A DNA stretch of 64,000 nucleotides from Flavobacterium notoginsengisoli (GTDB lineage: Bacteria > Bacteroidota > Bacteroidia > Flavobacteriales > Flavobacteriaceae). The notes beneath the pieces were generated by a model. It worked only from the letters and a program-made list of their open reading frames with translations, searched no databases and had not been told where the DNA came from. This document shows, piece by piece, positions 19,906 to 28,334 of this stretch (within the stretch, counting starts at the first letter, position 1; every line of letters starts with the position of its first letter). Location: positions 62,001-126,000 of the forward strand of contig NZ_JACHLB010000008.1 of assembly GCF_014207905.1 (NCBI RefSeq). Reading direction: 5' to 3'. Position numbers and translations under genes: made by a program.

Positions 19906-19967
19906 TAGCCCCGATAGAGCCGATATCCTCGTAATGAAATGGAGAGATAAAGGCGAAAGCGGGACTA
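19906..19967 (+). repeat. Dispersed structured element 'TAGCCCCGAT...GCGGGACT', copy 2
   Basis: TAGCCCCGATAGAGCCGATA, then a short hairpin (TCCTCGTAATGAAATGGAGA region), then GATAAAGGCGAAAGCGGGAC. The framework is that of the copies at 9728-9800 and 62639-62714. It lies in the 223-base spacer between two same-strand genes. Confidence 0.7.
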
Positions 19968-20069
19968 AACGTTCTTTTGAAACCGAAAATTTCTGCTTCT
20001 AAAAATATTAAAAAAGGCATAGTTGTTGAAAGTTAAAAGAAATATATTTACACCTTCAAAAGAAACACT

Positions 20070-21257
20070 ATGCAAAAAACTACTTTACTGATTTCTATAC
20101 TTTTTTTGGTTCTTTCTTCATGTGGAGTAAAGACGACGCAGGCGCTCATAAGTGATGGAAATTATGATGGCGCGATTGATCGTGCCGTTGAAGCTTTAAG
20201 AACCAATAAAGACGCTAAAGGAAAACAAGATTATGTCTATTTGCTCGAAGAGGCTTTTGCAAAAGCGAAAGATAGAGATTTGCGTAATCTGGAAATGTTG
20301 AACAAAGAAAGCAATCCTGCCAATGCAGAACGTATTTACAATACTTATTTACAGCTAAATAACCGTCAGGAGAAAATTGGTCCGCTTTTGCCATTGAAAT
20401 TATTGAAGCAAGGCAAAAATGCTAATTTCCAATTTGATAGTTATTCGAATGAAATTGTAAGCAGTAAAAATGCGCTTTCGAAATATTTATATGAAAATGC
20501 TTCTGGCCTTTTAAAATCAAACAATAAAATGGATTTTAGAAAGGCTTACGATGATTTTGCTTATCTGGAAAGCATTAATCCTGGATATAAAAATGCCAAA
20601 AAATTAATGGATGACGCACTTTTTAAAGGAACCGATTTTGTTGATGTTTATGCTAAAAACGAAACAGATATGGTGATTCCGAAAATGCTTCAAAATGATT
20701 TGTTGGATTTTAAAACTTATGGTTTAAATGACAAATGGACGGTTTATCACAGTACAAGACAAAAAAATGTAACGTACGATTATAGTTTGATTCTTAACTT
20801 TAGACAAATCGCGATTTCGCCAGAACAGATTAAAGAGAAAGAATTTATCAAGGAAAGACAAATTAAAGATGGCGTAAAAACGCTTTTGGACAGTCGCGGA
20901 AGACCTGTAAAAGATAGTTTAGGAAAAGAAATCAAAGTTGATAATTATAAAATTATCCGCGCGACGGTTTATGAATTTAGACAATTTAAATCTTGTCTGG
21001 TAACGGCTAAAGTTGATTATGTGGATTTGAAATCGAATCAATTGGTTCAGACGTTTCCGCTAAGCAGCGAATATATTTTTGAGAATGTTTACTCAAAATA
21101 TAAAGGCGACCGAAATGCTTGCGATGATAATTATATACAATATTTCGAAAAACGCGCTGTGCCTTTTCCGAACAACGAACAAATGGTTTATGACACGGGC
21201 GAAGATTTAAAAGCAAAACTGAAAGACATAATCGTAAGAAACAAAATCAGACGATAA
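20070..21257 (+). CDS. Lipoprotein with TPR-like helices
   Basis: A 395-residue protein with a lipoprotein signal (LFLVLSSCGV, Cys at 18). The first half has helix pairs of TPR type (ISDGNYDGAIDRAVEALRTN, then a similar KAYDDFAYLESINPGYKNA). The second half is beta-rich. It is probably anchored in the outer membrane, facing the periplasm. No family name is certain; the layout recalls Bacteroidota lipoproteins of gliding or envelope maintenance, but no such role can be shown here. Confidence 0.7.
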   Translation: MQKTTLLISILFLVLSSCGVKTTQALISDGNYDGAIDRAVEALRTNKDAKGKQDYVYLLEEAFAKAKDRDLRNLEMLNKESNPANAERIYNTYLQLNNRQEKIGPLLPLKLLKQGKNANFQFDSYSNEIVSSKNALSKYLYENASGLLKSNNKMDFRKAYDDFAYLESINPGYKNAKKLMDDALFKGTDFVDVYAKNETDMVIPKMLQNDLLDFKTYGLNDKWTVYHSTRQKNVTYDYSLILNFRQIAISPEQIKEKEFIKERQIKDGVKTLLDSRGRPVKDSLGKEIKVDNYKIIRATVYEFRQFKSCLVTAKVDYVDLKSNQLVQTFPLSSEYIFENVYSKYKGDRNACDDNYIQYFEKRAVPFPNNEQMVYDTGEDLKAKLKDIIVRNKIRR

Positions 21258-21278
21258 TTATGTAACGTATAATTCTAG

Positions 21279-21309
21279 AAAAAGGCGCAATTTTAATGCA
21301 CCTTTTTTT
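21279..21309 (+). terminator. Intrinsic terminator
   Basis: Imperfect stem AAAAAGGCGC/TGCACCTTTTTT with an AT-rich loop and T run, 22 bases after the lipoprotein stop. Confidence 0.65.
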
Positions 21310-21410
21310 ATTTACGGTCTTTTCTATAAAAAAAATTGCTTCTTTTTTATTGCGCAACCGAAAAGTTGCATATATTTGCAACTGATTAGTTGCTTAATTT
21401 TATTTAAAAG

Positions 21411-21737
21411 ATGAAACGAGATATTTTTCAGGCAATTGCCGATCCTACACGAAGAGCGATTTTAGTTTTGATTTCTTCGACCGCATTGACACCAAATGCG
21501 ATTGCAGAACAATTTCAAACTACAAGACAAGCCGTTTCTAAACACATTAAAATATTGAATGAATGTGATTTATTGGAAGAAAAAAAAATGGGCAGAGAAA
21601 TATATTATCAGCTCAAAATTGAAAAAATGAAAGAAGTTGATCAATGGCTGGAACAATTTAAAGCAATTTGGGAACAGCGTTTTAGTCAGCTGGATCAAGT
21701 GTTATTAAACTTAAAATCTAAAGAAAATGAAAACTGA
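21411..21737 (+). CDS. ArsR-family transcriptional regulator (SdpR-like)
   Basis: 108 residues with a winged helix-turn-helix: RDIFQAIADPTRRAILVLIS, then the recognition region FQTTRQAVSKHIKILNECDL and the wing. There is no CxC metal site, so it is of the non-metal type that usually sits before AHSA1/SRPBCC proteins. That is the case here: the next ATG lies inside this gene, an 11-base overlap. It probably represses its own operon. The ligand is unknown. Confidence 0.88.
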   Translation: MKRDIFQAIADPTRRAILVLISSTALTPNAIAEQFQTTRQAVSKHIKILNECDLLEEKKMGREIYYQLKIEKMKEVDQWLEQFKAIWEQRFSQLDQVLLNLKSKENEN

Positions 21738-22227
21738 TTTGCTAATGAATTTTTCTGTAGACAAGGAAAATAAAGCTGTAAATGTAAAACGTGAATTTGC
21801 CGCACCTTTGTCAGACGTTTGGTCTGCTTGGACTGAACCTGAAATTTTGGATTTGTGGTGGGCGCCTGCTCCTTTTAAATCTAAAACCAAAAGTATGGAA
21901 TTTAAAGAGGGCGGAAAAAGATTATACGCCATGGTTGGTCCTGACGGTACAGAACGCTGGAGTTATTTTGATTATAGTTCGATTTCTCCGAAAACAAATT
22001 TTAAACATTCTGCTACTTTTTGTGATGCTGACGGAAATCCGAATTCTGAATTTGGAAGTTCTTACTGGGATATTACTTTTTCTGAAAAAGGCAATTTAAC
22101 TGTTGTTGATATTCATATTACACGCGACAGTTTTGAAGAATTACAAAAAATAATCGAAATGGGATTCAGAGAAGGCTTTACGTCTGCAATGGACAGCTTG
22201 GAGAAAATCTTCGAGGCTCGAAAATAA
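21727..22227 (+). CDS. SRPBCC (AHSA1-like) protein, copy 1
   Basis: 166 residues with the AHSA1/START-like hallmark VKREFAAPLSDVWSAWTEPE, then LDLWWAPAPF and GGKRLYAMVGPDG. These helix-grip folds bind hydrophobic ligands; no reaction is known for this branch. Its start overlaps the ArsR gene by 11 bases, so translation is probably coupled. The next gene is a close relative, pointing to a tandem duplication. An alternative start, the Met at residue 7 (MNFSVDKEN), is possible. Confidence 0.85.
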   Translation: MKTDLLMNFSVDKENKAVNVKREFAAPLSDVWSAWTEPEILDLWWAPAPFKSKTKSMEFKEGGKRLYAMVGPDGTERWSYFDYSSISPKTNFKHSATFCDADGNPNSEFGSSYWDITFSEKGNLTVVDIHITRDSFEELQKIIEMGFREGFTSAMDSLEKIFEARK

Positions 22228-22274
22228 CGGCATTTCAATTAAATTAACTATTAACGAATTAAAATCTAAAGAAA

Positions 22275-22778
22275 ATGAAATCAAATCTTTTAATGAATTT
22301 TACTGTAGATAAAGAAAATAGTACTGTAAATGTAAAACGCGAATTTAATGCATCACTAGCAAACGTGTGGTCTGCTTGGACAGAAGCCGAAATTCTAGAT
22401 CAATGGTGGGCGCCTGCTCCGTGGAAATCAAGAACAAAAAGCATGGATTTTAAAGAAGGCGGACGCAGATTGTACGCAATGGTTGGGCCAGAAGGCGAAG
22501 AACATTGGGCTCTTGCAGATTTTAAATCGATAAATCCGAAGAGTAATTTTAAATATTTGGATGCATTTTGCGATAGCGAGGGAAATCTAAATACCGAATT
22601 TCCGCGTTCTGACTGGGATGTTACTTTTTCGGAAAATGGCAACTCTACTTTTGTAGACATTGCAATTAAACATGAAAAACTTTCAGATTTGGAAATGATT
22701 ATTCAAATGGGCTTTAAAGAAGGTTTCACAATTGCGATGGAAGGCTTAGATGCCATTTTTGCTGGAAAGTCTAAATAA
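22275..22778 (+). CDS. SRPBCC (AHSA1-like) protein, copy 2
   Basis: 167 residues, colinear with the previous protein (MNFTVDKENSTVNVKREFNA against MNFSVDKENKAVNVKREFAA; LDQWWAPAPW against LDLWWAPAPF). The two are tandem paralogues that have diverged in the ligand-facing strands. The 47-base spacer repeats the 3' end of the ArsR gene (AAATCTAAAGAAAATGAAA), so the duplication probably took in that stretch. A strong terminator ends the unit. Confidence 0.85.
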   Translation: MKSNLLMNFTVDKENSTVNVKREFNASLANVWSAWTEAEILDQWWAPAPWKSRTKSMDFKEGGRRLYAMVGPEGEEHWALADFKSINPKSNFKYLDAFCDSEGNLNTEFPRSDWDVTFSENGNSTFVDIAIKHEKLSDLEMIIQMGFKEGFTIAMEGLDAIFAGKSK

Positions 22779-22801
22779 AAAGTTAAATAATTCAAAACAC
22801 T

Positions 22802-22831
22802 AAATCCTGCAGAATTTGCAGGATTTTTTTT
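22802..22831 (+). terminator. Intrinsic terminator of the ArsR-SRPBCC operon
   Basis: Stem AATCCTGCA/TGCAGGATT with a 5-base loop and a run of T, 24 bases after the stop. Confidence 0.85.
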
Positions 22832-22883
22832 GTATTTTCGATTTACAAAAATTTACTTTTCTAACCATTAAACGCAAACAAAT

Positions 22884-23243
22884 ATGAAATTCTTCTCAGT
22901 GTTTTTTTTATTCCTTTCGATTACGGTTTTTTCACAAAACAGATATGAGCTTTCAGACGAAGGCAAAGACAAACTTTATCTTTCAGATCTGATTTCGGAT
23001 TTGGCTAAAGCTGGAAAAATTACAGATCAACCAATAGTTGTTGTTGATGGCATTCCGCATCGCTATCAGGATTTAGAAAAAGAGAAATTGGTTCTTTCTA
23101 AAATGGAAATCAAAAAAATTACTGCTCTTGATAAACAAGCTGGCGTTAAAATTTATGGAAATTACGGAGAAGCAGGCGTCTTGCTTGTTACTACAAATAG
23201 AAGCAGTTACCACAAGCCTGTACAAGAGGTTAAAATGGAATAA
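22884..23243 (+). CDS. Small secreted protein resembling an isolated TonB-receptor plug segment
   Basis: 119 residues with a signal peptide (about 1-18). The core reads PIVVVDGIPHRYQDL, then ITALDKQAGVKIYGNYGEAG and VLLVTT. That is the order of conserved motifs in the plug domain of Bacteroidota TonB-dependent receptors (DGxP, then xxxAxxxYGxxGxxGVxxxTT), but with no barrel. It may be a stand-alone plug-like periplasmic domain. It is followed after 23 bases by the esterase gene and may be co-transcribed. Confidence 0.6.
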   Translation: MKFFSVFFLFLSITVFSQNRYELSDEGKDKLYLSDLISDLAKAGKITDQPIVVVDGIPHRYQDLEKEKLVLSKMEIKKITALDKQAGVKIYGNYGEAGVLLVTTNRSSYHKPVQEVKME

Positions 23244-23266
23244 CTAGAATTACATATTAAAAATTA

Positions 23267-24136
23267 ATGAACAAATTTTATGCCCTGGCTTTTTTACTTT
23301 TTTCATCTAGCTTAGTATTCAGCCAAAAAAACAAAACTAAAATTACAGAAACTTCTAAACCTTTTGTTTTAGGTCGTATTGACGAAATTGAATCGAAAGA
23401 ATTAGGAGAAAAGAGAATTTTAAACATTTATCTTCCTGAAGGATACAATGCAAATGATGCTACAAAATATCCTGTTATCTATTTGCTAGACGGTTCTGCC
23501 GATGAAGATTTTATTCATGTAACAGGATTGGTTCAGTTTAATAGTTTCGAGTGGATTAATCAAGTTCCAAAATCGATTGTTGTTGGTATTGCAACTGTAG
23601 ACAGACGCAGAGATTTTACATATCCAACAACTGTAGAAAATGATAAAACTCGTTTTCCGACAACTGGTCATTCGGATCAATTTATAGCTTTTATCGAAAA
23701 AGAATTACAGCCTTTTATTGATAAAAAATATAAAACAAACGAATCGAAAATGATTATCGGTCAATCTCTTGGAGGATTATTAGAAACAGAAATCTTACTG
23801 AAAAAACCTTCTCTCTTTAATAAATATGTTATTGTAAGTCCGAGTTTATGGTGGGATAACGGTTCTTTGCTCAATTTAGATTCTGAAATATTAAAAGAGA
23901 GTTTCAATCAGAAAACTGAAATTTATATCGCAGTGGGCAAAGAAGGTTTAACTCCAACTGAAATTCCGCGTGTGATGGAAGTTGACGCTAATTTATTGGC
24001 CGAAAAAATAAAACTTTCAAAAAGCAAAAACATTAAAGTATATTTCGATTATTTTCCCGAAGAAAACCACGGAACAATATTGCATCCTGCGGTAGCAAAT
24101 TCTTTTAAATTCTTCTACCCACAAGTTAAAGAGTAA
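23267..24136 (+). CDS. Secreted esterase, alpha/beta hydrolase (esterase-D/IroE type)
   Basis: 289 residues with a signal peptide (about 1-19, LVFSQ). IYLPEGYNANDATKYPVIYL marks the esterase family. Ser167 in IGQSLGGL is the nucleophile and His268 in EENHG the expected base. It would cleave ester bonds in the periplasm or outside the cell, of the kind found in siderophores or acylated sugars; the substrate cannot be read from the sequence. Confidence 0.85.
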   Translation: MNKFYALAFLLFSSSLVFSQKNKTKITETSKPFVLGRIDEIESKELGEKRILNIYLPEGYNANDATKYPVIYLLDGSADEDFIHVTGLVQFNSFEWINQVPKSIVVGIATVDRRRDFTYPTTVENDKTRFPTTGHSDQFIAFIEKELQPFIDKKYKTNESKMIIGQSLGGLLETEILLKKPSLFNKYVIVSPSLWWDNGSLLNLDSEILKESFNQKTEIYIAVGKEGLTPTEIPRVMEVDANLLAEKIKLSKSKNIKVYFDYFPEENHGTILHPAVANSFKFFYPQVKE

Positions 24137-24167
24137 TATAGTTTTCCAAATCTAGCAACAACACAAA

Positions 24168-24716
24168 ATGACTACCAATTATCAACTGGACGAAAATGAT
24201 TTTCTGCAATATCAGCTTTATACAGCTTCAAAATCAGAACGAATTAAAAAGAAAAGATTAAAAAGTAAAATTATAATACCGATAATTTATGGTCTTATTG
24301 TAGCATTTGATCTTTATAAAGGAAATACGAACAGTGCAATTGTATTTTTAGCAATGGGTATACTATGGTTTTTCCTTTACCCTTTTTGGGACAAAAGACA
24401 TTACATAAAACATTACAAAGGCTTTATAAAAGAAAATTATCAAAATCGATTTAACAAAGTTGTTGTTATTGAATTTGCTGACGATTTTATTTCATCAAAC
24501 GACATTAGCGGAAGCGAAATGAAAATAGCTACAAGTGAAATTGAAGAAATAAATGAAATAAGCTCCTCAATTTTTATAAAATTCAATATCGGTAATTCAC
24601 TTATCTTACCAAAAAATAAAATCCAGAATAACGATGATATCATACTATTTCTCAGGCAACTTGCTAATAGTTTAAATATAAAATACAATATTGAAAACGA
24701 CTGGAAGTGGAAATAA
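24168..24716 (+). CDS. YcxB-like membrane protein
   Basis: 182 residues with a basic N-terminal stretch, two membrane segments (about 42-57 and 63-81) and a C-terminal beta-rich domain typical of YcxB-like proteins (VVVIEFADDFISSNDISGSE, then TSEIEEINE). Function unknown. It is the last gene before the interrupted yifB, which is convergent to it. Confidence 0.7.
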   Translation: MTTNYQLDENDFLQYQLYTASKSERIKKKRLKSKIIIPIIYGLIVAFDLYKGNTNSAIVFLAMGILWFFLYPFWDKRHYIKHYKGFIKENYQNRFNKVVVIEFADDFISSNDISGSEMKIATSEIEEINEISSSIFIKFNIGNSLILPKNKIQNNDDIILFLRQLANSLNIKYNIENDWKWK

Positions 24717-24785
24717 TTTCTTTGCGAAAAATAAATTGTGAAATGTAAAATGAAGATTTTCGTTTTACATTTCACAATTGCTATT

Positions 24786-25487
24786 TTATCCCAACCACCC
24801 TTCTCTATCTAAACTTCTATATTGAATTGCTTCTGCAATATGAGACGAAATAATATTTGGAGCATTATCTAAATCGGCAATAGTTCTAGAAACCTTTAAA
24901 ATTCTGTCGTATGCTCTAGCAGAAAGATTCAATCGCTCCATTGCATTTTTTAGCAATTCTTTTGAAGGTTCGTCCAAAACGCAATATTCACGAATCAGTT
25001 TACTGCTCATTTGCGCGTTGTAATGAACATTTTCTACTGTTTCAAATCTTTTAGTTTGAATTTCTCTCGCTGCTGTAACACGTTTACGGATTTCTACACT
25101 GCTTTCTGCCTTTCTTTCATCGGCTAATTTTTCGAACGGAACTGGCGTAACTTCAATATGAATATCAATTCTATCCAATAAAGGTCCAGAAATTTTACTC
25201 ATATAGCGTTGCATTTCGTGTGGCGAAGTCGTATTAGGCATACTCGGATCATTAAAAAAACCACTCGGACTCGGATTCATACTCGCAACCAACATAAATG
25301 AAGATGGATAAGTAATCGTAAATTTTGCTCGCGAGATTGTTACTTCGCGATCTTCCAACGGCTGACGCATTACTTCTAAAACATCTCGTTTAAATTCGGG
25401 CAATTCATCCAAAAATAAAACCCCATTGTGTGCCATTGAGATTTCGCCTGGTTGTGGATAACTTCCGCCACCTACTAACGCAACATT
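24786..25487 (-). pseudogene. yifB: yifB/comM C-terminal part, cut off by the island
   Basis: This is the 3' part of a Mg-chelatase-like ATPase gene; the 5' part is at 44813-45649. Reading from the junction gives VALVGGGSYPQPGEIS, then MAHNGVLFLDELPEFKRDVL with the Walker B motif, the sensor region and the C-terminal lid: 232 residues. With the 279 residues of the other part this makes 511, the normal family length. An ATG at 25436 lies within it, but a product from there would lack Walker A. In Gram-negative bacteria ComM is a helicase that helps integrate DNA during natural transformation, so that function is probably lost while the island is present. Confidence 0.95.
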
Positions 25488-25501
25488 ATTTATAGTAGTA
25501 A
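25485..25501. other. att junction, left end of the island
   Basis: The shared core is AAT on the minus strand (25485-25487; crossover dinucleotide AA at 25486-25487). yifB lies to the left. To the right is the island half-site, TTACTACTATAAAT on the minus strand (25488-25501). Its mirror image is at the other end (44800-44813); 10 of 14 positions match. Confidence 0.8.
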
Positions 25502-26105
25502 TGTTGGTGGTTTGATGTTTAAGATTATATTTAAAAGATTATGCCATAATTATTGTGCCATTAGGAATTGATGATACACTTCAGAAAAATACTAACTTGC
25601 ATATTGGAAAAAGTTTATGGTGAAAAGATAAAGATTCAGAATGGAAGGATTGGGAATAAAAAACTATTTAAACATGAAAAATCAAGGATAGGCAATTGCT
25701 TATCCTTTTTGCTTTTAGGTATTTATAATTTAAAATCAGTTCTAATTACTGCTCACATAATTTTTTTAGATTATGGTTTTCCGTAATAAATGAATATAAA
25801 AATGATTGTTATTTGTTTCTAAATAAATTTTGATATGTAATTATAAGAATTTAATAATATGAAAATATTAAATCTAGGTAAAAAACATTAAGAACGAAAA
25901 ATGATAAGCAGAATAGGTTTTACAGGTACAAACCTAAAAAAGTAAATAGCTTGCAAAATACAGTATAAATACGTATTGCGTTTCATTATTAAAATTATTT
26001 CCTTGTCAAATCTTACGGATTTTAAACAATTAGTTTTCATTATTTGAAAACAAAGGAATGTAGTATTTTTTATAATTTATTTTAACTAAAATAACTAATA
26101 AGTAA
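25502..26105 (+). other. Non-coding left end of the island
   Basis: About 600 AT-rich bases without a convincing gene. A strong hairpin with a T run (AAGGATAGGCAATTGCTTATCC, 25684-25710) looks like an intrinsic terminator for a short rightward transcript, possibly a small RNA or read-through from the yifB junction. Before the operon, TTG (26044-26046), 17 bases, then TATTTTTT (26064-26071) is a fair promoter for the TIR operon, one base off consensus. An inverted pair GTTTTC/GAAAAC lies at about 26034-26051. Confidence 0.5.
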
Positions 26106-27335
26106 ATGAAGAAATTGTGTTTTGTAATAATGGGTTATGGAAAAAAAACGGATCCGACATTAGGTAAAACTTTTGATTTAGATATAACTTATAATAATAT
26201 CATTAAGCCAGCTGTAATAAAAGCGGGCTATGATTGTGTTCGAGGGGATGAAATTTTAGAAGCTGGAATTATCGATAAAAGCATGTACGCTCTTCTTATA
26301 CACGCAGATTTAGTAATTGCTGATATCACTACTTTCAATCCTAATGCTATCTATGAACTTGGAATTAGACATGCAGCGAAGCCATTTTCAACTATTATAA
26401 TGAAAGAAAAGGACGGGAATATTCCATTTGATATAAATCATAACAAAATATTTACCTATTCACATATGGGGGAAGATATTGGTTTTAGTGAAACTGAAAG
26501 ATGCGTTACATCCTTATCCTCTTTAATTTCTTCTATAGGGGGAACCGAGGAAGTAGATAGTCCGCTATTTCATCATATTAGAGGTGTTACTCCTTATTCT
26601 TTACCTCAAGAAGAGTATACACAAATCATTAAAGAACTGGCAGATAAAGAAAAAAGTATTTTTGCTTTAGTTGAAAAAGCTAGGATAGAAATGCAAAATG
26701 ACAATTTTGCATCAGCATCTCAGTACTGGAAAAAAGTGTGTGAAAAAGTTGAAAATGATGCTTATTTTACTCAGCAACTTGCTTTGTGTACTTATAAAGA
26801 TGAAACTATTGATCCCCATTTAGCTTTGACAGATGCCTTACAGATAATTGGAAAACTAGAACCTGATAACAGAAATACTACAGATCCTGAAACATTAGGA
26901 ATAACAGGGGCCATATATAAGAGACTTTGGTTGTTGGATAAACAAGAAGCTTATTTAGATAGAGCAATTGAATATTATGAAAGGGGCTTTACTATTAATC
27001 AGGATTACTACACAGGTGAGAATTATGCTTTGTGTTTAGGTTTGAAATCACAAATTACCAAAAATCCTGAAGAAAAGATTTATTTAAAATTTTTGGCGAA
27101 AAAAGTTCGAAATGAAATAATTCAAATTGTAAAAAAACTTGAAGAAGATGAAGACTACAACATCAGAAGTGATTTGAAATGGATTTTTGCTTCTTTAGCA
27201 AATTGTCATCTGGCATTAGACAACAAAGACGAATATGAAAAAAATGAAGCTCTATTTTTAGCTAAAGAACCTCAATCCTGGGAATTTAAAACTTATAATG
27301 ATTCGAAGGAACTAACTTTAAACTTAATCAACTAA
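26106..27335 (+). CDS. Nucleoside 2-deoxyribosyltransferase-like domain fused to TPR-S/TRAFs-binding-like helices
   Basis: 409 residues, first gene of a tight five-gene operon. The N-terminal domain (about 1-150) has CFVIMGYG, HADLVIADITTFNPNAIYEL and GIRHA: the fold and motifs of NDT/SLOG-like proteins that bind or cleave nucleotides, with Glu84 as the possible catalytic residue. The rest (about 165-405) is helical with TPR-like repeats (FASASQYWKKV, then YLDRAIEYYERGF), resembling the TPR-S or MAP3K TRAFs-binding domain found in nucleotide-centred conflict systems. It could sense or process the nucleotide made by the TIR proteins that follow after 2 bases. The role is inference; the domains are fairly clear. 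Confidence 0.75.
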   Translation: MKKLCFVIMGYGKKTDPTLGKTFDLDITYNNIIKPAVIKAGYDCVRGDEILEAGIIDKSMYALLIHADLVIADITTFNPNAIYELGIRHAAKPFSTIIMKEKDGNIPFDINHNKIFTYSHMGEDIGFSETERCVTSLSSLISSIGGTEEVDSPLFHHIRGVTPYSLPQEEYTQIIKELADKEKSIFALVEKARIEMQNDNFASASQYWKKVCEKVENDAYFTQQLALCTYKDETIDPHLALTDALQIIGKLEPDNRNTTDPETLGITGAIYKRLWLLDKQEAYLDRAIEYYERGFTINQDYYTGENYALCLGLKSQITKNPEEKIYLKFLAKKVRNEIIQIVKKLEEDEDYNIRSDLKWIFASLANCHLALDNKDEYEKNEALFLAKEPQSWEFKTYNDSKELTLNLIN

Positions 27336-27337
27336 CT

Positions 27338-27742
27338 ATGGCAAAAAATTACAATATCTTCATAAGTCATTCTTGGGCTCATTCAAACGATCTTGAAGAC
27401 CTAAGAGAACTTCTCAATAATAGAGGTTATTTTAACGTCGAATTTACTGAAGCTTCAAAAGATGTTCCCATTAATTCATCGCACGCCCCTTATATAAAAT
27501 CACGGTTAAAAAATAAAATCCAATCTTCAGATATAGTTCTTGCGTTAGCTGGTATATATGCATCTCACAGCGAGTGGATGCCTTGGGAATTAGATACTGC
27601 CAAGAGTTTTGGTATTCAAATAATTGGTATTATACCACGTGGACAAGAAAGGATTTCTCAAGAAGTATTTTCCAGATCAATAGTTGATGTCAGATGGAAT
27701 ACCGAGAGTATAGTAGAAGCAATAAGAAATCACGCTAAATAA
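27338..27742 (+). CDS. ThsB-like TIR-domain protein, small (TIR 1)
   Basis: 134 residues, a single domain of the MTH538/ThsB TIR-like type. It opens with YNIFISHSWAHSNDLEDLRE and has SDIVLALAGIYASHSEWMPW; Glu84 in PWELD is in the position of the catalytic Glu of TIR NADases. In Thoeris, ThsB proteins sense phage and make a cyclic-ADP-ribose-like signal. No signal peptide. It starts 2 bases after the first gene and 7 before the next, so all are probably translated together. ThsB-like membership is from motifs only. Confidence 0.8.
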   Translation: MAKNYNIFISHSWAHSNDLEDLRELLNNRGYFNVEFTEASKDVPINSSHAPYIKSRLKNKIQSSDIVLALAGIYASHSEWMPWELDTAKSFGIQIIGIIPRGQERISQEVFSRSIVDVRWNTESIVEAIRNHAK

Positions 27743-27749
27743 TTAAATT

Positions 27750-28334
27750 ATGGCACATAAATGTTTTATATCTTTCAAAACGGAAGATATGCCTTATAAA
27801 GTTTATATTCACGACAAATTAGATGTGGACATGATAGATAAGTCATTGCATGATCCTGTAGATTCTGAGGATGAAGACTATATTATGAGAGTAATCCGAA
27901 GAGATTATTTGTCAGATTCAACAGTAACAATTTTTTTAATTGGTGAAAAATCTGCTGAAAATCTTCCTTTTGAAAATCAAAATTTTTTGAAGAGAGAATT
28001 GCAAGCTTCCATATTCCATGGCGAGGGAAATACAAAGAATGGGATTTTGGGTGTTGTTTTACCAAGTATGTATGAAAAAATCTATGGTGGCAGCTATTCA
28101 TGTACTAAGTGTGGTGGATCTCATAATACTGTTCGAATTAATGATAACACTGTCATTTCTGAGTTTTCTTATAATTACTATATCCCTAATTCAAAATGTG
28201 CTTGGGGCGAGGAAGATCGATATTGTGTTCTCGTAAAATGGGATGATTTTTGCAAAAATCCTAATTATTATATTGATAAAGCTTTTAATAAAAGAAATGA
28301 GCCTATTGCCTCTAAGACTAAAATGAAACCATAA
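27750..28334 (+). CDS. ThsB-like TIR-domain protein with four cysteines (TIR 2)
   Basis: 194 residues. The N-terminal 110 form a ThsB/MTH538-like TIR: KCFISFKTEDMPYKVYIHDK, VTIFLIGEKSAEN, and Glu83 in FLKREL as the candidate catalytic residue. After it come Cys118-x2-Cys121 and Cys150-x8-Cys159, which could hold a zinc ion, giving an added module. Its stop overlaps the SLATT start by one base (TAATG). Two different ThsB-like proteins in a row suggest either two sensors for different invaders or a heteromeric TIR enzyme. Confidence 0.8.
   Translation: MAHKCFISFKTEDMPYKVYIHDKLDVDMIDKSLHDPVDSEDEDYIMRVIRRDYLSDSTVTIFLIGEKSAENLPFENQNFLKRELQASIFHGEGNTKNGILGVVLPSMYEKIYGGSYSCTKCGGSHNTVRINDNTVISEFSYNYYIPNSKCAWGEEDRYCVLVKWDDFCKNPNYYIDKAFNKRNEPIASKTKMKP

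Noticed and set aside
25568..25786. 72-codon open frame at the left end of the island
   Set aside because: A strong terminator hairpin (25684-25710) lies within it, and its product has no features; more likely non-coding.
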